Shown here: in pieces, positions 8,242 to 17,500 of the stretch
Layout: each line of letters opens with the position of its first letter
How positions within the stretch are numbered: the first letter of the stretch is position 1
Assembly (NCBI RefSeq): GCF_045862395.1
Contig: NZ_AP023087.1
Span: 2,170,001 to 2,234,000, forward strand
Reading direction: 5' to 3'
DNA: 64,000 nucleotides
Origin: Marinicellulosiphila megalodicopiae
GTDB taxonomy: Bacteria > Pseudomonadota > Gammaproteobacteria > Pseudomonadales > Natronospirillaceae
Translations under genes and position numbers: made by a program
Notes under the pieces: generated by a model
Told to the model about the DNA's origin: nothing
What the model saw: only the letters and a program-made list of their open reading frames with translations
Database searches by the model: none

Positions 8242-8933
8242 TAGCTTGATGTCACTCGAACTCGTTTACTGCCAGCTACCACTTTTTTGGCAAAGCGTTT
8301 TTCGCGTTCTGAAATTTGATGATCGACTAAGTTTTTAAAGGCGATAATTAAACCCAAACCAATAAATGCACCAGGAGGTAATACGGCAAATATGAAACTT
8401 GTGTAGTCTTCAAATACAACCACTTTTAAATGATCGGCTCCGGGAATTAATAATTCCATACCATCAAACAATGTACCTGCACCTAAAATTTCACGCATGC
8501 CGCCTAATACTAACAAGACAGCTAAAAATCCAAGGCCCATAAATAAACCATCTAAAGCCGACAACCAAACTGTATTTTTACGGGCGTAACCTTCGGCGCG
8601 ACCTAATATCGCACAGTTAGTTACGATCAAGGATACAAACAAACTGATCACTTGATATAACTCAAACGAGTAGGCTTGCATTAATAACTCAGCACAGGTC
8701 ACAAGGGAGGCAATAATCATTACAAACGCAGGTAAACGAATGGTGTCGGGCACATAACTTCTGATTAATGACACGGCAATGTTGGAACCGATGATCACTA
8801 CCAATGTTGCCAGACCTAAGCCTAATGCGTTAACCACACTGCCTGTAACAGCAAGTAGAGGGCATAATCCCAACACTTGAACCAGTGCAGGATTTTTTCG
8901 CCATAAACCGTCAATCAGTAATTCTTTTATCAT
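8241..8933 (-). CDS. rnfE: Rnf electron-transport complex subunit E
   Basis: RnfE has 230 residues and about six transmembrane helices. It is an inner-membrane subunit of the ion-translocating NADH:ferredoxin oxidoreductase (also called RsxE). The family signatures NPALVQVLGLCPLLAVT near the start and TNCAILGRAEGYA around residues 104-116 are present; the paired subunit RnfA has the matching LCPF and TNCAVLG motifs. The two conserved half-helix cysteines that bind an Fe-S cluster between RnfA and RnfE are at LCPL and TNCA. The end overlaps ybfF by one base, and rnfG lies 7 bases upstream. Confidence 0.95.
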   Translation of the reverse strand: MIKELLIDGLWRKNPALVQVLGLCPLLAVTGSVVNALGLGLATLVVIIGSNIAVSLIRSYVPDTIRLPAFVMIIASLVTCAELLMQAYSFELYQVISLFVSLIVTNCAILGRAEGYARKNTVWLSALDGLFMGLGFLAVLLVLGGMREILGAGTLFDGMELLIPGADHLKVVVFEDYTSFIFAVLPPGAFIGLGLIIAFKNLVDHQISEREKRFAKKVVAGSKRVRVTSS

Positions 8934-8940
8934 ATTTGGC

Positions 8941-9639
8941 CTATTGCTCTTTTACAGATATTTGAGTGTGTTTTAAAAATACAGATTTGTTGATGTCGTA
9001 AAATTCTAATGCTTTTTGTAATGATTTAACCACGGCTCTTGGTGTAATAGTCGCACCAGTAAATGCATCAAAATCGCCACCGTCTTTAGTGACTTTCCAG
9101 TTGGCATTGTTTAAATTTTTATTATCAAAACCTGTAATCCACTGGGATTTTTTGATGTCAATTTTATCACCTAAGCCCGGTGTTTCTTTATGCTCAATGA
9201 CACGCACACCTAATACTTTACCCTCTGGTGAAATAGCAGCTAACATTTTAATGTTACCTGTATAACCGTCAGGTGCGGTAATCGGTAAAATAATGGCTTG
9301 AATTTGGTGATCATTAAACCCTAAATAATATACATCGTTTAATTGTAAATTTAATAATTCAAGTTGATCAAACTGTTTGTCAAATTCGTGTTCGTCATTT
9401 AACACGTTATTATCAATTAAGCCTTCTGGCATTAATTCTAAAAGTGATTTCTGTTTGAAGTCTTTTACATTTTGATCAATAAGATCAGCGGTAGTTATTT
9501 GTGTAATACCAATTAATCCCGCTGTAAAAAATGCAAACAAGGCAAGACCAATGGCATTTTTTGAAATGGATTGAATCAGTGTGAGTTCCACTTTTTGATC
9601 GGCTACTTCTTGTGTGTCTAGTTTGTTATCATCTTTCAT
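8941..9639 (-). CDS. rnfG: Rnf electron-transport complex subunit G
   Basis: RnfG has 232 residues: one N-terminal membrane helix (about 25-50) and a periplasmic FMN-binding domain. The covalent flavinylation motif TGAT is at residues 194-197, with Thr197 as the expected phosphoester FMN attachment site. The sequence GLGDKI, typical of the family, is seen before it. ApbE, which attaches the flavin, is not in the window. The start codon overlaps the rnfD stop by four bases (ATGA), indicating coupling. Confidence 0.95.
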   Translation of the reverse strand: MKDDNKLDTQEVADQKVELTLIQSISKNAIGLALFAFFTAGLIGITQITTADLIDQNVKDFKQKSLLELMPEGLIDNNVLNDEHEFDKQFDQLELLNLQLNDVYYLGFNDHQIQAIILPITAPDGYTGNIKMLAAISPEGKVLGVRVIEHKETPGLGDKIDIKKSQWITGFDNKNLNNANWKVTKDGGDFDAFTGATITPRAVVKSLQKALEFYDINKSVFLKHTQISVKEQ

Positions 9640-10670
9640 GCTTTATAGCCTCGTGTTGCTTTAGTTTGGCCATAAGTACGTGGGCGAGTGTAATGATCAA
9701 TAAACGGTGCACAAAAATTCATTAACAATACCGCAAAGGCAAACCCTTCAGGATTTGGGCCCCATGTACGAAATACATAAACCAAAATACCAATACCCGC
9801 ACCGTAATATAATTTACCTAAATTACTGGTTGCAGAAGACACTGGGTCCGTTGCAATAAAAAACGCACCCAACATAGTTGCGCCTGCAAATAAGTGCAAA
9901 GAGATGGTTGTGTGAGTGTCGCCGTCATAAGAAAAAATCACGCTCATAACAAACAGACCTGCTAAAACACTAACAGGTGTGTGCCATGTAATCACTTTTT
10001 GCCAAATCAAAAACAGGCCACCTACTAAATACATCAATGATACCCATTCCCAACCTTGGGCAACAAAGTCACCATAGATTGAATTTTCACGAATTTCTGC
10101 TTGGGTTAATGCATCAATACTTTGTTTATATACATCTAAAACCGTGGCACCTGTAAAGCTATCGACGTTTGAGCTTGTAAAAATAGCGCTTAAAGTTTGA
10201 GAAAAACTGGCAAGCGTGTGGCTGTCTTGTAATGCAACGGACCAGGTTGTGGTCATTTGTAACGGAAACGAAATCAATAATAATGCGTAAGCCGCCATGG
10301 CTGGGTTAAACGGATTATGACCCAAACCACCAAACAAATGTTTAACAAACACAATCGCAAAAAAGATCCCGATGACTAATGCCCACCAAGGTAAAAATGG
10401 CGGCACCGCAAGGGCTAATAACATGGCGGTGGTCACGGCGCTTAAATCAGAGATTGAAAACCAAATAGGGCGTTTGCGTAATAATGCAATCATGGTTTCA
10501 AAAAATACTGCCGCACTAATAGCAAGACAGACATTAATTAAATACCCCCAGCCAAAAAAGTAAGTTAACGCAGCAAGTGCAGGCACTAATGCCAAACACA
10601 CTTTGCCCATCATTAACGTAACCGAGTTATGACCAACAACGTGGGGAGACGTGATATTTACAAATGCCAT
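9636..10670 (-). CDS. rnfD: Rnf electron-transport complex subunit D
   Basis: RnfD has 344 residues and around nine or ten membrane helices; it is the homologue of NqrB. The loop motif FTGAT near residue 170 is the covalent FMN site (last Thr). The segment GGLGHNPFNPAM, a hallmark of RnfD/NqrB, precedes it, and FIATDPVSSATS follows. It follows rnfC directly, with no gap. Confidence 0.95.
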   Translation of the reverse strand: MAFVNITSPHVVGHNSVTLMMGKVCLALVPALAALTYFFGWGYLINVCLAISAAVFFETMIALLRKRPIWFSISDLSAVTTAMLLALAVPPFLPWWALVIGIFFAIVFVKHLFGGLGHNPFNPAMAAYALLLISFPLQMTTTWSVALQDSHTLASFSQTLSAIFTSSNVDSFTGATVLDVYKQSIDALTQAEIRENSIYGDFVAQGWEWVSLMYLVGGLFLIWQKVITWHTPVSVLAGLFVMSVIFSYDGDTHTTISLHLFAGATMLGAFFIATDPVSSATSNLGKLYYGAGIGILVYVFRTWGPNPEGFAFAVLLMNFCAPFIDHYTRPRTYGQTKATRGYKA

Positions 10671-13079
10671 TTACGCATCCTCATTTAATTGTGCAAGGGC
10701 AACATCTAATTTGCCTTGCATGGTGGCGACGGATTTTTCAAAAGCAGGAATCAAATCAGGATTATTTGCTTTTGCGTCTTCTAATTTTTGTTGCATGGTG
10801 GCTAATTTCTTTTCAGCTTTGGCGACTTTGTCTTGCGCCGCTGCTTTCATTTTTTGTTTAGCTTCAGGATCACTAGCAAGGGCTGCATCAAGTTGTACTT
10901 TTAATGCTTCAGCTTTTGCTAAAAACGCAGAAACGTTTTTTTCTAAGCCTTCTACTAAATGTGGTTTTTCTTGCTTGGCGTGTTCAAGTCTGACCGCTGC
11001 TTTTTCGTGTTTTTCTTTAGCTTGATCGTAACTTAATTGAATGCTTTCAAGATCTAAAACGGGCTCAGCTTCAACAGGAGTTGTCTGTGCTTCTTGTTTA
11101 GGTGCTTGAAATGCTTGTAAAGCCTCTTGAGCTTGCTTGGCTTTTTGGGCGAATTTTTCTAACGATGTCGTTAGCATGTCGACTTTTTCAGGCTCAGAGT
11201 CTTTGACATCGGCCAAGCGTTGTTTTGCTTTTTCTAGCTTTTCTTCTGCTTTGTTTGCCTTGGCTTGCAAGCTGTCTAAACATTCAAACGCATCAGCATT
11301 TAAAGCAGGCTGTGTTTTTGGATCAAACGATTGGGCTGAGTTAGATCCTGCCTTCGCTTCATCTAATGCTACCTGTGCTTTATTGGCTTTATCGATAAAT
11401 TTGCCAAGGGCTATTTCAAGTGCACCGGCCATATCGGGTTCAGATATTTTTGATTCTTCGATACGTGCTTTTGTTTTCTCGACTTTTTCAAGGGCCGTTT
11501 TTAAATTAGCCTCTAACGTTGCGGTGTCTGTTTTGGCAACCGGCGCTTTTGATGCCGCGACTTTCGCTCTTGCTTTCGCAATTAAATCCGCATCAGGTGC
11601 ACTGCCTGTTGTTTTCGCTTTTGCAGAAAGGGCCGCTTTGTCGGCACGAGCTTGACGCTTGGCTTCTTTCACTGCTGCTTCTGCATCTAAGCGTGCTTGG
11701 CGCGCTTCAAAACGGCCTTTTGCGCGCTCTGATTCTTCGTGTGCTTTGTCTTCTTCACGAATTTTACCTTTGGCGTAACGGTAAAATTGAACCAATGGAA
11801 TATGGGACGGGCATACAAATGAACAGGCCCCACATTCGATACAGTCTGCTAAGTTTTCTAATTTCGCTTTTTCTAAATCGTCATTTTTTGCGTACCAGTG
11901 TAATTGCTGAGGTAATAATCCAGCAGGGCACACCTGCTCACATTGTCCACAACGAATACACGGATTCGCAGGATTTTGTTTAGGTAGCTCTTTCTTTTTA
12001 GGTACTAATAAACAGTTGGCGTTTTTAATTAAAGGGGCGGATAAATTATCAGCTGTGAAACCCATCATTGGCCCCCCAATGATTACGCGCTCTGCTTGAT
12101 TGGCTTCCCACTTTACATGGGAAAGCAATGCTTTAATTGGTGTTCCCATCAAAATTTCATAATTACCTAATGAGCCACCTGCATCTCCCGTTACTGTTGT
12201 GATTCTAGAAATCAAAGGATGGTCATTCATAACCGCATCATAAATGGCGTAAACGGTACCGATGTTTTGGCAAACAATGCCAATTTGATTGGGCAGCCCG
12301 CCTTTAGGCACTTCTTTACCCGTTAAAATATGAATCAATTGTTTTTCACCGCCTGATGGATATTTTGTAGGGAATATCCGTACTGTGATGTTATTGATTA
12401 GGCTGTTTTTTACAGCCTCTTGCATGGCTTGAATGGCTTCTGGTTTATTGTCTTCAATGCCAATAAATACATCTTTAACTTGTAAAATATGTTGGCAAAT
12501 TTCAATGCCTGTCACTATAGATTGTGCGCGTTCCCGCATCAAACGATCGTCGGCTGTAATGTAAGGTTCACACTCGGTGGCATTGATGATTAATGTATCA
12601 ATTTTAGAGCTATCTTTAGGATACTTAACATGAGTTGGGAAGCCTGCGCCGCCCATTCCTGTAATGCCAGCAAGTTGAATCATTTCAACTAATGCGCAAG
12701 CAGATAAAGTTCGGTAATCTGATACTGGATGTCGATCAATCCAAGTTTCGTTTTGATCAGGTGCTAACACAATACAGGTCGCCTTCATGCTTGATGGATG
12801 CACTATCGGACGCTCTTCAATCGCTTTAATGACTCCTGAAGTAGGGGCATGTACATTTGCAGAAACAAACCCATCTGCTGATGCAATTAATTCGCCTTTT
12901 AAAACAGTTTGACCGACATTAACCAACACTTTACTGGGCGCACCAATGTGTTGAGATAACGGCAAGACCAATTCATTTGGAATGGGCCCAGTTTGAATAG
13001 CTGTTTGGTTTGACTGGTCTTTGTTTTCGGGTGGGTGCACGCCACCTTGAAGCGGATAGACCTTATGTACTTGGCTCAT
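10671..13079 (-). CDS. rnfC: Rnf electron-transport complex subunit C, long form
   Basis: RnfC is the NADH-binding, Fe-S-carrying peripheral subunit. The 802-residue protein has an N-terminal barrel-sandwich domain, an NADH/FMN domain homologous to complex I NuoF (GMGGAGFPTHVKYP near residue 140), an SLBB domain, and two 4Fe-4S motifs, CIRCGQCEQVCP near 375 and CIECGACSFVCP near 413. From about 445 to the end it is a long Lys/Ala/Glu-rich helical tail with repeated blocks of the type LEKAKQRLADVKDSEPE, very probably a coiled coil. Tails of this kind vary strongly in length between species. The start overlaps the rnfB stop (ATGA). Confidence 0.95.
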   Translation of the reverse strand: MSQVHKVYPLQGGVHPPENKDQSNQTAIQTGPIPNELVLPLSQHIGAPSKVLVNVGQTVLKGELIASADGFVSANVHAPTSGVIKAIEERPIVHPSSMKATCIVLAPDQNETWIDRHPVSDYRTLSACALVEMIQLAGITGMGGAGFPTHVKYPKDSSKIDTLIINATECEPYITADDRLMRERAQSIVTGIEICQHILQVKDVFIGIEDNKPEAIQAMQEAVKNSLINNITVRIFPTKYPSGGEKQLIHILTGKEVPKGGLPNQIGIVCQNIGTVYAIYDAVMNDHPLISRITTVTGDAGGSLGNYEILMGTPIKALLSHVKWEANQAERVIIGGPMMGFTADNLSAPLIKNANCLLVPKKKELPKQNPANPCIRCGQCEQVCPAGLLPQQLHWYAKNDDLEKAKLENLADCIECGACSFVCPSHIPLVQFYRYAKGKIREEDKAHEESERAKGRFEARQARLDAEAAVKEAKRQARADKAALSAKAKTTGSAPDADLIAKARAKVAASKAPVAKTDTATLEANLKTALEKVEKTKARIEESKISEPDMAGALEIALGKFIDKANKAQVALDEAKAGSNSAQSFDPKTQPALNADAFECLDSLQAKANKAEEKLEKAKQRLADVKDSEPEKVDMLTTSLEKFAQKAKQAQEALQAFQAPKQEAQTTPVEAEPVLDLESIQLSYDQAKEKHEKAAVRLEHAKQEKPHLVEGLEKNVSAFLAKAEALKVQLDAALASDPEAKQKMKAAAQDKVAKAEKKLATMQQKLEDAKANNPDLIPAFEKSVATMQGKLDVALAQLNEDA

Positions 13080-13660
13080 AAATAGGTCTCGCTATTAATT
13101 TGTTTGGTTTGAATCAATTCCACACCCATTTTTGGTTGGTCCCAATGCCAAGACTGCAATGTAGTGGCAACAGGCACCATATCAATACAATCCACAGGGC
13201 AAGGTTCGACACATAAATCACAACCGGTACATTCTGACTCAATGACGGTATGCATTAATTTGGCTGCACCTAAAATGGCGTCAACAGGGCAGGCTTGAAT
13301 ACATTTAGTACAACCAATGCATTCGTCTTCACGAATAACTGCCACTTGTTTGGGTTTTTCTTCGCCGTGTTCGGCGTCCAAAGACATGGTTTCAACATCA
13401 AGTAATTCAGCTATTTGATCAATAGTGGATTGGCCGCCAGGTGGGCATTTGTTAATGTCTTCGCCATTGGCTATTGCCGTTGCATAAGGCTTACAGCCAG
13501 GAAAACCGCACTGTCCACATTGTGTTTGCGGTAAAATCGCGTCAATTTCATCAATAATTGGGTCCCCTTCAGGTTTGAAGCGAATCGCCGCAAACCCTAG
13601 CAAAGCGCCAAACGCTAAAGACAGTAAAACAAGTGCTGTTATAGATAATGTAAAAATCAT
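13076..13660 (-). CDS. rnfB: Rnf electron-transport complex subunit B (ferredoxin)
   Basis: RnfB has 194 residues. One N-terminal membrane anchor is followed by a 4Fe-4S domain with CGQCGFPGC (Cys48, 51, 56) and Cys72, then two classical ferredoxin clusters: CIGCTKCIQACP (114, 117, 120, 124) and CTGCDLCVEPCP (144, 147, 150, 154). It passes electrons between ferredoxin and the membrane subunits. It lies 9 bases after rnfA. Confidence 0.96.
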   Translation of the reverse strand: MIFTLSITALVLLSLAFGALLGFAAIRFKPEGDPIIDEIDAILPQTQCGQCGFPGCKPYATAIANGEDINKCPPGGQSTIDQIAELLDVETMSLDAEHGEEKPKQVAVIREDECIGCTKCIQACPVDAILGAAKLMHTVIESECTGCDLCVEPCPVDCIDMVPVATTLQSWHWDQPKMGVELIQTKQINSETYL

Positions 13661-13669
13661 GTCGAATCC

Positions 13670-14254
13670 TTATGCTGGCACTAAACCGCTAAAACCTAAA
13701 AAGGCGAGGGCCATAATACCTGCTGTGATCATACCAATTGCGCTGCCTTGAAAAGGTAACGGCACATCTGCTTGGTTAATACGTTCACGCATCGCGGAAA
13801 ATAATATCAAAACTAAAGAAAAACCAATTGCACCACCAAACCCATATAAAAAAGATTCCATAAACGTATGATTCTTTTTAATGTTTAGCAACGCCACACC
13901 TAATACCGCACAGTTAGTTGTAATCAACGGTAAGAAAATACCCAAAACTCGATATAAAAGAGGGCTTGATTTTTTAACCACCATTTCAGTAAATTGAACC
14001 ACAACGGCAATCACCAAAATAAACGAGATGGTTTGCAAAAACTCTAACTCTAACGGCACTAATAGCCAGTTATAAGTTAAGTAAGCAAGTACGGAGGAAA
14101 GGGTCAAAACAAAAGTCGTTGCCAAACTCATGCCGATGGCGGTTTCTAGTTTATTGGACACCCCCATAAACGGACACAAACCTAAAAATTGAACCAACAC
14201 GAAGTTGTTCACCAAAATAATACTGACAAGCAGGGTGAGATATTCAGCAATCAT
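13670..14254 (-). CDS. rnfA: Rnf electron-transport complex subunit A
   Basis: RnfA has 194 residues and six membrane helices. Motifs are NFVLVQFLGLCPFMG near the start and TTNCAVLGVALL around residues 111-122. It is the first gene of the operon A-B-C-D-G-E and is read from the divergent region 14255-14522. That region holds no gene; it separates rnfA from the large surface protein gene and must carry both promoters, but I see no clear operator in it. Confidence 0.96.
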   Translation of the reverse strand: MIAEYLTLLVSIILVNNFVLVQFLGLCPFMGVSNKLETAIGMSLATTFVLTLSSVLAYLTYNWLLVPLELEFLQTISFILVIAVVVQFTEMVVKKSSPLLYRVLGIFLPLITTNCAVLGVALLNIKKNHTFMESFLYGFGGAIGFSLVLILFSAMRERINQADVPLPFQGSAIGMITAGIMALAFLGFSGLVPA

Positions 14255-14522
14255 AATAATCTAATAAATCTTACAGATGAAAAGAGTGCGTATTATCCCG
14301 ATTGCGCTTATGCCCTACAAGTAGATGTCCAAGTTTTTTAAGTTTTTTTAGTTATATGGTTCTGTGTTTTTTGGTTAAATGATTTTATTTTGAAAATTCG
14401 TGACTTACTTCTTGTAAATGTGTGTAATTTTTGCAATTGTGTGATCGATTTTTAAACAGTAATGCCTAATTTTTATAAATCATGGAATTTTTACTTATTA
14501 ATGCTAATTAACAGGGAATACA

Positions 14523-17500
14523 ATGAAATCCACGGTAAATTTCAATTCTAAATTATTACAATTCGCAAAGCACTCGTTAGTCACGGCTTTAGTCGCAGCG
14601 ACTGCAACCAGCGCATACTCAATTGATTTTAATGCTTCACAAGGAACGTCAACCGCTTATTTGGCACAAACCAACCTAGTTGATAATCAATTCTCAATTA
14701 ACTTAAGTATAAATGATAATGACTCAATTCCAGGTATGTGGGTGGTCTTAAAATCGCCTCAAACTGGGGATATATTGAGTTTCACAGAGCAACATGGCGT
14801 AACGGGTGTTTTTGAAACTGATAATGTTGATGCCTATATTTTGAAGCTTTCAGGCATTGCAACTGCCGCGCAATATCAAGAAATAGCAAGAACCGTTTCT
14901 TTAAGAAGCTCAGTGTCAGGTGCTCGTAAAGTGGATTTTGTATTTGATGACAATAATCCAGACACGTTATATAACATTTATAACAGTCACTACTATTTAT
15001 ACGTACGCCCAGAAGGCTACGATGCAGAAGGTTTAGATGATATCAATATCACGTGGCAAGAAGCCAATATTGATGCAAACACAAAAACGTATTTTGGCCT
15101 ACAAGGTTATTTGGTCACCATTGGGGACGATCACGAAAATACATTTGTTTATTCAAAAATTGATGACAATACATGGATGGGCGCATCGGATGACCCCGCA
15201 ACTATTAACGAATTAACGGGTTTAACTACCGTTGAAGATCACTGGTATTGGGTCACTGGCCCAGAGAAAGGTACGCAGTTTTGGCAAGGTAAATCCGTTA
15301 CACACACTGGTTCAGATCAAGGTTTTCCAGTTAATAATCAGTACTCTAACTGGGATGAAGTGGATGACCAAGAACCAAATAACTATCAAAATCTTAATGA
15401 ATCGTTTGCTCACTTTTTTGCTAAAGATGAAAACTTAGGTAACTGGAATGACGTACCTAATACAAGTGGTTACTACAAAGTAAAAGGTTACTTAGTTGAG
15501 TTTGGTGGATTAGACGTAGATTCAACCTCATTAGTATCGACTAAACAAGTGATTGTTGAAACTAATCAAGCACCAAGTATTGCAGTGACATTAGGGGAGC
15601 TAATTGTTGAAGGTTCTGCTTCTGAAAATCAACAGATTGCGACTTTTACTGCATCTGATATAGAAGATGCAACAGCACCAACAAGTGATTTTAAAACAAA
15701 CTCAAATACGGAAAATTATTATTTAATCTCAGGGTTAAATATTTTGTTAACACAATTGGGAGCTGATTTCGTAAATGCTGGTGGCGTATTGCCTGCCATT
15801 ATTTTAACAGCGACGGACTCTGAAAATTCAAGCACTGATTCAACCCCAGTGACGCCTATGTCTGACTTCAATAACGACGCACCTGTTATATCAGTTACGT
15901 TAGGGGCGGATGTAGTTGAACATTCGGCAATGGATTATCAAGTTGTGGCTACTTTTTCTGCAACGGATGAAGAAGACGGCACGCCAGCGATCACATTCGA
16001 ATCAAATTCAAATGCTAGTGCTTATTACGAGATTTTGGGCTCAAATGTCGTACTCTCACAATTGGGTGCAACTGCAGTTAATGCAGGTAACGCATTGCCT
16101 GAAATTCAATTAACAGCTACCGATTCGCAAAATTTAGCCACGGATTCAAATGCTGTGACGCCTGTTACCATGCTAATAAACGATTCGCCTGAAATTACGC
16201 TGACATTAGGCTCTGACATAGTTGAAAATTTAGCAACTAAAGATCAAATTGTTGCTAGTTTTGTTGCAACCGATGAAGAAGACGGCACGCCTGCAGTGAC
16301 TTTTGCATCAAATACTGACATGTATTATACGATTACAGGTTCAGATGTTGTGTTAACTCAAGCGGGTGCGGATGTTGTGAATGCAGGTGGAACATTGCCA
16401 AGCATCACATTACTCGCGACGGATTCTGATTCTGAGGCAACCACTTCAAATTCAGTAACGCCTGTTAATGCTTCAACTAATGATGCGCCTGAAATTACAC
16501 TGACGTTAGGTTCTGACGTGGTAGAAAATTCAGCATCTAAAGAACAAGTTGTTGCTAGTTTTGTAGCAACCGATGAAGAAGACGGAACGCCAGCAGTGAC
16601 TTTCGTATCAAACACTGACATGTATTACATGATTACAGGTTCAGATGTTCTGCTAACACAAGCAGGTGCAGATGCCGCTAACGCAGGTAATTCGTTACCA
16701 CTTTTTGCTTTAACAGCAACTGATATAGAAAACTCAAGCAGCACGTCAAGTTCTGTAACACCCGTCATAACTCCAACAAATGATGCCCCTGAAATTACGC
16801 TGACATTAGGTGCAAGCGTAACTGAAAATTCAGCGGCAATGGATCAAGTGGTTGCAACGTTTGTAGCGACAGATGAAGAAGACATTATGCCTTCTGTTAC
16901 TTTTGCATCAAACGCTGACATGTACTACATGATTTCGGGCTCGAATATTGTGTTGACGCAAATAGGGGCTGATGCTGTAAACGCTGGTGGAATCTTGCCT
17001 GCTATTACATTAGTTGCCACAGATTCTGAATCAGAATCTATGAATTCAAATTCAGTTACACCATTGATTACACCAACAAATGACGCTCCAGCAATTTCCT
17101 TGACGTCGGACGCCAGTGTGGATGAAGAATCCGCTTCGAAAGATCAAGTGATTGCCACTTTTGTCGCTACCGATGAAGAGGACGGCACGCCTGTTGTTGC
17201 GTTTGAATCACCAAATGATTATTTCGTAATTGTAGAAATGAGTGTTGTGTTAACTCAAATGGGTGCTGATTTTGTCAATGCTGGTAACTCATTACCAAGC
17301 ATTACGTTAACGGCTACAGACTCTGATGATTTGGAGACGACTTCAAATACAGTGACACCAATAACAAGTTTGTTGAATGATGCGCCTGTTATCACTATTA
17401 CATTAGGCGATAACGTGGTTGAAAATTCAGCATCTGTTGATCAAGTAGTTGCAACGTTTGTAGCAACAGATGAAGAAGACATTACGCCTTCAGTTACTTT

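Noticed and set aside
14400..14470. CRP-like half site (tgtgatcgattttt) before the 2122-residue gene
   Set aside because: Only one half matches and the symmetry is poor in an AT-rich region; this is not enough to call a site.
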